Source of the DNA: HIMB114 sp008638005 | Lineage (GTDB): Bacteria; Pseudomonadota; Alphaproteobacteria; Pelagibacterales; Pelagibacteraceae | Direction: 5' to 3' | DNA: 64,000 nucleotides | Assembly (NCBI GenBank): GCA_032681305.1 | Contig: CP136340.1 | Span: forward strand, 310,001-374,000 | Shown: positions 34,690-42,931 of the stretch, piece by piece | How the letters are laid out: the number at the start of each line of letters is the position of its first letter | Numbering within the stretch: the stretch's first letter is position 1 | The notes under the pieces: generated by a model | Databases searched by the model: none | Told to the model about the DNA's origin: nothing | Seen by the model: only the letters and a program-made list of their open reading frames with translations | Program-made: the position numbers and the translations under genes

Positions 34690-37356
34690 CTAATCTCTTT
34701 TAGATAAAATCCTAGCTTGTGCAGCAGATAATCTTGCAATTGGCACTCTGTAAGGCGAACATGATACATAATGAAGTCCAGCTTTTTGACAAAACATAAT
34801 TGAATCTGGATCTCCCCCATGCTCTCCACATATACCTAATTTAATTTTAGGTTTATTTTTCTTAGCTTTCTCAGATGCAAGCTCAACAAGCTGACCAACG
34901 CCATCAACATCAATACTTACAAATGGATCAATTTTAAAAATATTGTTTTCCACATAATCATCTAAAAACTTCCCCGCATCATCACGGCTGATCCCAAGGG
35001 TTGTTTGAGTTAAGTCATTAGTTCCAAAACTAAAAAAATCAGCGTGTTTTGAAATTTCTTTTGCATTTAGCGCAGCTCTTGGAAGCTCAATCATAGTACC
35101 AACTAAATAATCAATTTTTTGGTCATATTTTTTTGAGATTTCTTTTGCTTTGTTATCAACTAATTCTCTTAAAATTTGTAACTCTTGTCCTGTTGCTACA
35201 AGTGGAATCATAATTTCAGGTAATACTTTTATTTTTTCTTTTTTACTCTCTATGACTGCTTCAAAAATAGCTTCACACTGCATTTCATAAATCTCAGGAT
35301 ACGAAATAGCTAATCGACAACCTCTGTGACCTAGCATAGGGTTTTCTTCGTGGAGGTCTGAAATCCTATCTTTAATTTCCTTTTCTGAAATATTTAAAGA
35401 ATTTGCAACGGATGATATTTCTTTTTCACTTTTAGGTAAAAATTCATGAAGCGGCGGATCTAAGAGTCTAATGGTTACTGGAAGACCTTTCATAATATTA
35501 AAAATGTCTTTAAAATCTTTTTTCTGAAACGGTAAAATTTTATTTAAAGCTTCACTTCGGTCTTCTTTGTTCTTGGATAAAATCATTTGACGAACATATA
35601 AAATTCTCTCCTCATCAAAGAACATGTGCTCCGTTCTACATAAGCCAATTCCTTCTGCACCAAATTCTCTTGCAACTTTAGTGTCTAATGGTGTTTCTGC
35701 ATTAGTTCTAACTTGCATTTTTCTAGTTTTATCTGCCCAGGACATGATGGTTGAAAAATCGCCCGATATATCAGGTTTGATTGTTTTAACCTCACCAGAC
35801 ATCACTTCTCCGCTTGAACCATCAATAGTAATGATATCGCCTTCTTTAAATACGCGCTCACCTACCTTGAATTGTTTATTTGCATAATCAATCTGTATAT
35901 TTCCAGATCCTGAAACGCAGGGTTTGCCCATACCTCTGGCAACGACTGCCGCATGACTGGTCATGCCCCCTCTACAAGTTAAAATTCCTTCAGCGGCATT
36001 CATTCCATGAATATCTTCAGGTGAAGTTTCTAATCTTACTAATATTGTTTTTTGATTTTGTGATTTTAATTTTTCAGCCTCGTCAGCTGTAAAAGTAATT
36101 TTCCCACAAGCCGCGCCTGGGGATGCGGGCAAGCCTTTTGCGATAATATCTTTACTCGCTTTAGGATCTAAGGTTGGGTGTAATAACGTATCTAAAATTT
36201 TAGGATCAATTCTTAGAATAGCTTCATCTTTATCAATCAATTTTTCTTTAACCATATCAACGGCAATTTTAATAGCGGCTTTTGCAGTTCTTTTGCCTGA
36301 TCGAGTTTGCAGCATCCAAAGCTTTTTATTCTCTACGGTAAACTCAATATCTTGCATATCCTTGTAATGCTTTTCTAATTTTTTATAAATTTTAACAAGC
36401 TGGTCATAAACTTTTGGCATCGTCTCTTCCATGGATAGCTCATCTGATTTTGCTTCTAAGCGAGCTTTTTTTGTGATGTTTTGTGGAGTACGAATTCCAG
36501 CAACCACATCTTCACCTTGAGCATTAATTAAATATTCACCATAAAAACTTTTTTCACCCGTAGAAGGATTTCTTGTAAAAGCAACTCCCGTTGCACAATC
36601 ATCTCCCATATTACCAAAAACCATAGACTGAACATTAACAGCAGTCCCCCATTCTTCTGGGATGTTATTTAACCTCCTGTATGTTTTTGCTCTTTGATTT
36701 CTCCATGATTGAAAAACAGCACCTACTGCTCCCCATAATTGTTCGTGTACATCTTGAGGAAAATCTTTTTTAATTTCTCTTTTAATAACATCTCTAAAAT
36801 CCTTAATTAATTTTTTCCAATCCTCGGCATCTAGATCTGTGTCCAGTGTAACCCCTTTGGTCAGTTTGTAATTTTCAATTAAGTCTTCAAAATTATGATG
36901 ATCAACGCCAAGGACAACGTTACTATACATTTGAATAAAACGTCGGTAGCTGTCATAAGCAAAAGTATCATTTTTCGTTTTGGACGCTAAACCTAGTACT
37001 GTCTCATCATTTAAACCTAGATTCAAAACTGTATCCATCATGCCAGGCATAGAAACTCTTGCGCCTGATCTCACTGAGACTAATAAAGGATTTTTTTTGT
37101 CTCCAAACTTTTTTCCAATTTTTTTTTCAACTTGTTTAATTGCAGCCTTAACCTGTTTATCCAAACCCTTTGGGTTTTTTCTATTTCGTTTATAAAATTC
37201 GTTACAAGCCTCTGTGCTTATCGTGAAACCTGGAGGAACGGGAAGGCCAATTTTTATCATTTCTGATAAGTTGGCACCTTTTCCACCCAGCAGGTTCTTT
37301 AAACCAACTTTATTCTTTTTTGGTGGCTTGCTAAAATTATAAACCCAAGTTGCCAT
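34690..37356 (-). CDS. ppdK: pyruvate, phosphate dikinase
   Basis: Reversible interconversion of pyruvate + ATP + Pi with PEP + AMP + PPi. 888 aa. The N-terminal ATP-grasp has LLGGKGANLSEM; the phosphohistidine is in GGMTSHAAVVARGMGKPC; the C-terminal PEP barrel has GIGLCRTEHMF and the catalytic Cys region LGICGEHGGDP. Full length. It starts three bases downstream of the glyS stop, so it may share the glyQS transcript; it allows gluconeogenesis from pyruvate. Confidence 0.97.
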   Translation of the reverse strand: MATWVYNFSKPPKKNKVGLKNLLGGKGANLSEMIKIGLPVPPGFTISTEACNEFYKRNRKNPKGLDKQVKAAIKQVEKKIGKKFGDKKNPLLVSVRSGARVSMPGMMDTVLNLGLNDETVLGLASKTKNDTFAYDSYRRFIQMYSNVVLGVDHHNFEDLIENYKLTKGVTLDTDLDAEDWKKLIKDFRDVIKREIKKDFPQDVHEQLWGAVGAVFQSWRNQRAKTYRRLNNIPEEWGTAVNVQSMVFGNMGDDCATGVAFTRNPSTGEKSFYGEYLINAQGEDVVAGIRTPQNITKKARLEAKSDELSMEETMPKVYDQLVKIYKKLEKHYKDMQDIEFTVENKKLWMLQTRSGKRTAKAAIKIAVDMVKEKLIDKDEAILRIDPKILDTLLHPTLDPKASKDIIAKGLPASPGAACGKITFTADEAEKLKSQNQKTILVRLETSPEDIHGMNAAEGILTCRGGMTSHAAVVARGMGKPCVSGSGNIQIDYANKQFKVGERVFKEGDIITIDGSSGEVMSGEVKTIKPDISGDFSTIMSWADKTRKMQVRTNAETPLDTKVAREFGAEGIGLCRTEHMFFDEERILYVRQMILSKNKEDRSEALNKILPFQKKDFKDIFNIMKGLPVTIRLLDPPLHEFLPKSEKEISSVANSLNISEKEIKDRISDLHEENPMLGHRGCRLAISYPEIYEMQCEAIFEAVIESKKEKIKVLPEIMIPLVATGQELQILRELVDNKAKEISKKYDQKIDYLVGTMIELPRAALNAKEISKHADFFSFGTNDLTQTTLGISRDDAGKFLDDYVENNIFKIDPFVSIDVDGVGQLVELASEKAKKNKPKIKLGICGEHGGDPDSIMFCQKAGLHYVSCSPYRVPIARLSAAQARILSKRD

Positions 37357-37359
37357 AAA

Positions 37360-39426
37360 TTAAGATCCGTCTAGTTTTGAAAAATCCGTAAATTTTTCAA
37401 AGGTTTTACATAACAAGGTTAATAATTCTAGCCTATTTTTCTTTACCTGTTGATTATCATCATTAACTTTTACATTTTCAAAGAAATTGTCCATCATAGG
37501 TTTTAACTCTGATAACAATATGATACTTTTTTCATTGTCCCTTAGTCGACTTGGAGTTGTAAAATAATCTCTTACTTCGTTAAGCTTAATCATGATTTCA
37601 TCTTCACATGGATGTTGAAACAAAACATTATTAGGATTACCAAAAAGCTCCTCATTATCATCAACGGATTGTTCAAGTATATTTTTTGACCTTTTATAAA
37701 TTGATATTGCGTCACTGCCTTCTTGTTTTTTCAAACATTTTGTTAAATCATTTATGTTTTTAAATATCCCATAAAAATCATCAGAACGATTATTATCTAA
37801 TACGGAATTTGTAATATCTAGTCTTAAACCTTTATCTTTTAAATTAACTTTAAATCTCTCAATAAAAAATAAAAACAAATCTTCTATAACCTTTTCATTC
37901 GTGATTTTATGTTTTTGAGTTAAATATAAATTTTTTGAATTATTTAATATTTCTTTTAAAGATAAGCTTACCTTGTTTTCTGTAATTAACCTTAAGACAC
38001 CAAGACAAGCTCGTCTTAATGCAAACGGGTCTTTTGAACTGCTGGGCTTTTCATCAATTCCAAAGAAACCAACTAACGTGTCAATTTTATCAGCAATCGC
38101 AACACATATAGAAATTTTTTCTTTTGGAACTTTTCCACTGGGCCCTAAAGGTAAATAATGATCTTGGATAGCATTTGCTATTTCTTTACTGAACCCTTGT
38201 TCAACTGCAAAATATTTTCCAATCACACCTTGAAGCTCAGGATACTCCCCTACCAAATCAGAAACTAAATCTGATTTTGAAATTGAAGCTGCAATTTCAG
38301 TATCTTCTTTATTCGCACCAATGATATCGGCTATCAAAGATGCAAGTTGTCTTGTTCTTTGCGTCTTATCATAAATGGTTCCAAGCTTTTGATAAAATAC
38401 TATTGAATTAAGTTTGGTAACTTGTTTGACTAAATTTTGTCTTTTATTTTTATCCCAAAAAAACTTGGCATCAGACAATCTAGCATCAATAACTTTTTCA
38501 TTACCCTTTGTGATTAAATTTTTTTGATCAAAATTATTTGCAACAAATAAAAAGTTGTTAGTTAATTTGTTTTCATGTTCTAATTTCATAGGAAAATATC
38601 TTTGGTGATTAACCATAGTAAGATTTAATAATTCATCAGGAAGTGCTAGGTATTCCTCATTAAATTTTCCTTTTAAAACCACAGGTGTTTCAACTAAATT
38701 TGTTACCTCTTCCACTAAAGAAGTATTAATCTCAGTTGAACATTTATTTTTTTTTAATATTTTTTCTAATTCATTTTTAATTTTTATCTCTCGTTTTTTA
38801 TGGTCTAATTCAATCTTATTTTTTTCTAAAATCTTATTATAATCTTTGAAATTTTTAACTTTTTGCTCTTTATCCTCAAAAGGTCCATTGATGTAAGTCA
38901 AATTTGAAGTGGTGAAATGATGATATTTAAAATCTAAAACTTTATTATCCAATAAACACAAAATAGATTTTAACGGTCTTCCCCAAAAGCAGTCATGATT
39001 GGACCATCTCATAGATTTTTTCCAATTTATTGATTGTAAAATGGATGGTAATTTTTGACTTAAAATATCTTTAGTAAACAAACTTTTTGCAGGTAATTTA
39101 ACAAAATAAAACTCACCTTTATCAGTATCTTTTTTTATTAAATCTTTTTTCTCTGCTGATCTTGATCTTAAGAAACCTTCAAGTGCCTGATCATAGCACC
39201 CCACTTTTGGACCTTTAACTTCTTGAGCTGGAATTTTTTGCTCTAATGCAACTTGATCAATATAAGCAACTAATCGTTTAGGAGTAGAATAAATATTAAA
39301 TTGTTTAAATTTAATATTATGATCCGTTAACTCTTTTAAAATTAAATCTTTTAACTGATTTCTGGCGCTAATTTGTAATCCATGAGGTATTTCCTCTGAA
39401 TACAATTCTAAAAAAAAATCTGACAT
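37360..39426 (-). CDS. glyS: glycine--tRNA ligase beta subunit
   Basis: 688 aa. N-terminal FFLELYSEEIPHGLQ and the HD-like central region (LVSDLVGEYPELQGVIG), then the C-terminal anticodon-binding helices. It works with GlyQ as an alpha2beta2 enzyme. Its ATG overlaps the glyQ stop (TAATG). glyQS, the glycine-cleavage genes and a glycine riboswitch are all within 10 kb, though the riboswitch lies in front of gcvT, not glyQ. Confidence 0.96.
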   Translation of the reverse strand: MSDFFLELYSEEIPHGLQISARNQLKDLILKELTDHNIKFKQFNIYSTPKRLVAYIDQVALEQKIPAQEVKGPKVGCYDQALEGFLRSRSAEKKDLIKKDTDKGEFYFVKLPAKSLFTKDILSQKLPSILQSINWKKSMRWSNHDCFWGRPLKSILCLLDNKVLDFKYHHFTTSNLTYINGPFEDKEQKVKNFKDYNKILEKNKIELDHKKREIKIKNELEKILKKNKCSTEINTSLVEEVTNLVETPVVLKGKFNEEYLALPDELLNLTMVNHQRYFPMKLEHENKLTNNFLFVANNFDQKNLITKGNEKVIDARLSDAKFFWDKNKRQNLVKQVTKLNSIVFYQKLGTIYDKTQRTRQLASLIADIIGANKEDTEIAASISKSDLVSDLVGEYPELQGVIGKYFAVEQGFSKEIANAIQDHYLPLGPSGKVPKEKISICVAIADKIDTLVGFFGIDEKPSSSKDPFALRRACLGVLRLITENKVSLSLKEILNNSKNLYLTQKHKITNEKVIEDLFLFFIERFKVNLKDKGLRLDITNSVLDNNRSDDFYGIFKNINDLTKCLKKQEGSDAISIYKRSKNILEQSVDDNEELFGNPNNVLFQHPCEDEIMIKLNEVRDYFTTPSRLRDNEKSIILLSELKPMMDNFFENVKVNDDNQQVKKNRLELLTLLCKTFEKFTDFSKLDGS

Positions 39427-40373
39427 TATTGTTTTTCAATCCAAAGCTCCCCGCAGGCCTTGGTAAGCGTTCTTATTCGATTTATATAATTTGCTCTTTC
39501 TGTAACACTGATAACACCCCTTGCATCTAATAAATTAAATAAATGACTAGCTTTTAAGCATTGGTCATATGCGGGTAAGCATAATTTTTTTTCCGCAAGG
39601 TCTTTGGACTCTTGTTCAGCTTTAGCAAATTGATCAAATAAACTGTTCGTATTTGCGTGTTCAAAATTATATGCAGAAAACTCCTTTTCAGCTTCTAAAA
39701 AAACATCACCATATTTTACGCCTTCGTGATTCCAATCAAGGTCATAAACATTATTTTTATTTTGTATGTACATACAAATTCTCTCTAACCCATAAGTAAT
39801 TTCTGCAGAAACAGGTTTACATTCAAAGCCTGCCATCTGCTGAAAGTAAGTAAACTGTGTAATTTCCATTCCATCACACCAAACTTCCCAACCAAGTCCT
39901 GATGCTCCTAAAGTTGGACTTTCCCAATCATCCTCAACAAATCGAATGTCATGATCTTTATAAACAATTCCAAGAGCCGTTAAGCTTTTCAAATATAATT
40001 TTTGAATATCTTCTGGCGAAGGTTTAATGATCACTTGAAATTGGTAATAATGTTGTAGACGGTTTGGATTTTCACCATACCTTCCATCCGTTGGTCTTCT
40101 TGAGGGTTGAACATATGCAGCTTTCCAAGGTTTTGGGCCAAGTGACCTTAATGTTGTTGCTGGATGAAACGTTCCTGCTCCAACTTCGATATCATAGGGT
40201 TGTAAAATAACACATCCTTGATCTGACCAGAACTTTTGTAGTTTAAATATAATTTCTTGAAAAGTTAGATAAGGAACTTTTTTTTTAATTTTTGGTTTTT
40301 TTGTTTCTTTTTTTACAGCAACTTTTTTAGTTTTTTTAACCTGCTTTTTAACAACCTTCTTTTTTTTACTCAT
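39426..40373 (-). CDS. glyQ: glycine--tRNA ligase alpha subunit with Lys-rich N-terminal extension
   Basis: 315 aa. The class II catalytic core starts at about residue 35 (YLTFQEIIFKLQKFWSDQGC) and contains DGRYGENPNRLQHYYQFQV and TYFQQMAG, as in GlyQ. Before it lies an extension of about 33 residues that is almost entirely Lys/Val/Thr, unlike E. coli GlyQ, which begins near the core. The extension may bind tRNA or be a start-site artefact, though no Met lies closer to the core. Overlaps the peptidase gene by four bases. Confidence 0.95.
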   Translation of the reverse strand: MSKKKKVVKKQVKKTKKVAVKKETKKPKIKKKVPYLTFQEIIFKLQKFWSDQGCVILQPYDIEVGAGTFHPATTLRSLGPKPWKAAYVQPSRRPTDGRYGENPNRLQHYYQFQVIIKPSPEDIQKLYLKSLTALGIVYKDHDIRFVEDDWESPTLGASGLGWEVWCDGMEITQFTYFQQMAGFECKPVSAEITYGLERICMYIQNKNNVYDLDWNHEGVKYGDVFLEAEKEFSAYNFEHANTNSLFDQFAKAEQESKDLAEKKLCLPAYDQCLKASHLFNLLDARGVISVTERANYINRIRTLTKACGELWIEKQ

Positions 40374-41176
40374 AGACCAAATTTATTCCACAAAGACCGT
40401 GTTTCAATTTCATCCGTAATAGATCCCAAGGGATTGGTAACTTGGCTTGATAATTTTCTTTTTAGCCAGCTTTCAGGTTTATCATATTTTTTAATGACAA
40501 CTTTTTTTCCAAATTTTTCTTGAATCACATCTTCCATATTTCCAAGTCCATCAACTAAACCTAATTCTTTAGATTGAACTCCGGACCAAAATTCACCACT
40601 AAATAAACTGTCATCCTTATCCGTTGGTAATTTTTGTTTTCTACTATTTTTCACTAAACTGATAAATTGATCATGAAGGTCTAGCTGAATTTTTTTTAAC
40701 CTCTCAATATCCTCTGGTTTTTCATCCATAAAAGGATCTAGTGTGCTTTTATTTTTTCCTGCAGTGTGTACTCGTCTTTCAATACCAATTTTTTTAATAA
40801 GCTCCTTTAATCCAAAAGAAGAATAAATAACTCCAATGGATCCAACAATTGAACTTGGATTTGCATAAACCTCATCGCCGGCACATAAAAGCATATAGCC
40901 TCCCGATGCCGCTACATCTTCAGCGAAGGTATATACTTTTACTTTTTTTTCCTCAGCTAATTTTCGAATTAATGAATAAATTAAATGAGATTGAACGGGA
41001 GAGCCTCCTGGAGAATTTATTGAAATTGCAACAGCTGAAAGTTTTTTATGACTAAAAGCTTTTTTAATAATTTGTTCGTGACTACTTAAACTCATCCCTT
41101 GCTGGAAACGTCCAACATTTCCAATCACTCCACTTAATCTGATATGTGCAACTTGTGGTTTTTTTGAAAAAAACAT
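40370..41176 (-). CDS. sppA: S49-family signal peptide peptidase (SppA/SohB-like)
   Basis: 268 aa, the short single-domain type. The nucleophilic Ser lies in DVAASGGYMLLCAGDEV (near 88-92), the general-base Lys would fall further on in the SLVDGLGN-containing half, and SINSPGGSP (about 51-59) forms the oxyanion region. It lacks an obvious N-terminal membrane anchor, so it may be peripheral. First gene of the minus-strand run sppA-glyQ-glyS-ppdK. Confidence 0.85.
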   Translation of the reverse strand: MFFSKKPQVAHIRLSGVIGNVGRFQQGMSLSSHEQIIKKAFSHKKLSAVAISINSPGGSPVQSHLIYSLIRKLAEEKKVKVYTFAEDVAASGGYMLLCAGDEVYANPSSIVGSIGVIYSSFGLKELIKKIGIERRVHTAGKNKSTLDPFMDEKPEDIERLKKIQLDLHDQFISLVKNSRKQKLPTDKDDSLFSGEFWSGVQSKELGLVDGLGNMEDVIQEKFGKKVVIKKYDKPESWLKRKLSSQVTNPLGSITDEIETRSLWNKFGL

Positions 41177-41284
41177 AATGTATTAAAAAATACTTATATT
41201 TATTAGTAATTTAAAGAAAAGTTCTTATTATATGTGCGTCATTTCATTGTTAACAAGTAGGCACCAAATACGCTAAAAACACCT

Positions 41285-42298
41285 ATGCTTTTAAACGTCG
41301 TTCCATTTAAGAAGTCTAAAAAAAATCCATTTGAAGAAATTAGAAACACCTTTGAGAATCAACTGAAGCAGGTTGATGATCATATTAAACTCAAGCTATC
41401 AAGCCATGTTGAGTTGGTGGGTGAAATGGCAACTCATTTAATGAAAACTGGAGGCAAAAGATTAAGGCCTTTGCTAACTATCTGTTCATCTGAAATTTTT
41501 AACTACCAAGGAAATCGTCATATCAACTTAGCTGCGTGCGTGGAGCTCATTCATAATGCAACGCTCCTTCATGATGATGTGATTGATAAAAGTGAATCTC
41601 GAAGAGGATTTAAAACAACCAATGCAATCTGGGGAAATAAAAGTTCAATTTTGGCAGGTGATTATTTGTTAAGTCGTTGTTTTGAAATGATGGTTGATGA
41701 CGGGTCACCTGAAGTTTTAAAAATATTATCTTCCGTATCTTCAGAAATTGCTCAAGGTGAAATTATGCAGCTCCAATTTGAAAAACAAATTGATATGGTT
41801 GAGAAAAATTATCTTGATATTATTTCAGCAAAAACAGCCTCACTATTTGGTGCTGCAATGAGAGTGGGCGGGTGTATCAATGAGCGCTCAAAAAAAGAAA
41901 AGGAAGCTTTAGAATCTTACGGAAGAAATCTTGGAATTTGTTTTCAAATTTCTGATGACATCTTAGATTATAATTCAAAAGAAGAAGTCTTTGGAAAAAA
42001 AATTGGAAATGATTTTATTGAAGGAAAAATAACCCTTCCCATCATTTTATTATTTCAAAAATCATCTCCTGCTGAAAGAGAACAGCTTCAAAAGTTTTAT
42101 ACTCATAATGAAAGATCTGAAAATGAGTTTAAAGAAACATTAAAACTCATTCAAAAATATCAAATTATAGAAGCTTGTAAAAAAAGAGCAGATTACTTTG
42201 CTAATGTTGCATCAGACTCTTTATCTATTTTTGAAAAAAACTTTGTTGTTGTAAAGCTACAAGAACTTACGTTTTATATTGTTAATCGAATTAATTAA
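41285..42298 (+). CDS. ispB: polyprenyl diphosphate synthase (octaprenyl/decaprenyl type)
   Basis: 337 aa trans-prenyltransferase. The first Asp-rich motif LLHDDVIDKSESRRG is near 91-105 and the second QISDDILDY near 221. Small residues before the first motif suggest a long-chain product for ubiquinone side chains, though the chain length is inferred. It might also serve as the GGPP source, because no crtE is visible in the carotenoid cluster. The end overlaps tspO by eight bases, tail to tail. Confidence 0.88.
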   Translation: MLLNVVPFKKSKKNPFEEIRNTFENQLKQVDDHIKLKLSSHVELVGEMATHLMKTGGKRLRPLLTICSSEIFNYQGNRHINLAACVELIHNATLLHDDVIDKSESRRGFKTTNAIWGNKSSILAGDYLLSRCFEMMVDDGSPEVLKILSSVSSEIAQGEIMQLQFEKQIDMVEKNYLDIISAKTASLFGAAMRVGGCINERSKKEKEALESYGRNLGICFQISDDILDYNSKEEVFGKKIGNDFIEGKITLPIILLFQKSSPAEREQLQKFYTHNERSENEFKETLKLIQKYQIIEACKKRADYFANVASDSLSIFEKNFVVVKLQELTFYIVNRIN

Positions 42299-42770
42299 TT
42301 AAATATAATCCAAAATTTAAAACACTCGCAAATAAAACCCATATTAAATACGGTGTCATTAACAGAAAAGCTGTTTTTGATCTTGGGTAATATAAAATCA
42401 TTAAAATAATAATAGCGACAATTAAAAATAAAATATTCATAAAAGCTGTAAAAATTAAGTGGTAATAAAAAAAGATAAAGCTCCAAGTCAAATTAATTAC
42501 AAGGTGATAAAAATAAATTCTTAAAATCTTTTTTGAAAAAATATTATCTGTCGCTTTTGTTTTTTCATAAACAATCCATATCGCAACACTCATAAAAATA
42601 TAAAGGACGGTCCAAACAGGTCCAAAAATCCAATTCGGTGGGGAAAAAGAAAGTTTATTAAGTGAGCTATACCAAGGATCGATATTTAACCTAGTAATCC
42701 AACCTGCAATAGCTGAAGAAGAAAAAGTGATGAGTAAAATAAGAAATAAACTTTTATATTTTTTTAACAT
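42291..42770 (-). CDS. tspO: TspO/MBR-family tryptophan-rich membrane protein
   Basis: 159 aa, five transmembrane helices. Family motifs: WYSSLNKLSFSPPNWIFGPV and WTVLY, plus NLTWSFIFF and a Trp-rich core. TspO proteins bind porphyrins and regulate tetrapyrrole or stress responses; in Rhodobacter they link to light and oxygen. The start ATG overlaps the stop of a 53-residue ORF (TAATG), which in turn overlaps the gcvP stop, so expression follows the gcv operon. Confidence 0.9.
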   Translation of the reverse strand: MLKKYKSLFLILLITFSSSAIAGWITRLNIDPWYSSLNKLSFSPPNWIFGPVWTVLYIFMSVAIWIVYEKTKATDNIFSKKILRIYFYHLVINLTWSFIFFYYHLIFTAFMNILFLIVAIIILMILYYPRSKTAFLLMTPYLIWVLFASVLNFGLYLIN

Positions 42771-42931
42771 TAAAAGTTAAAATGTCTTGCATAATAAAAT
42801 GCTAAAATCCCTAAGATCTTTCCGTAATAAGTTAGATTGACAAAAACTCTGAAAATAAATTTATGATCATCTTTAATTTTTAGATAATCACAAATGACAT
42901 TTCCTGGATTATATAATATTTCAAGTTTCAC
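42770..42931 (-). CDS. small hypothetical protein (53 aa), coupled between gcvP and tspO
   Basis: A GTG-started frame of 53 codons fills the gap between gcvP and tspO exactly. Its GTG overlaps the gcvP stop (TAGTG) and its TAA overlaps the tspO ATG (TAATG). The product begins MKLEILYNPGNVICDYL and ends GKILGILAFYYARHFNF: a basic, mixed N-terminal half and a hydrophobic, aromatic C-terminal half that could be a short membrane helix. I do not recognise it. The double overlap is the main argument that it is real. Confidence 0.65.
   Translation of the reverse strand: MKLEILYNPGNVICDYLKIKDDHKFIFRVFVNLTYYGKILGILAFYYARHFNF

Noticed and set aside
36980..37195. Plus-strand frame of 71 codons inside ppdK
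   Set aside because: Shadow of the ppdK reading frame on the other strand; no independent coding signal.
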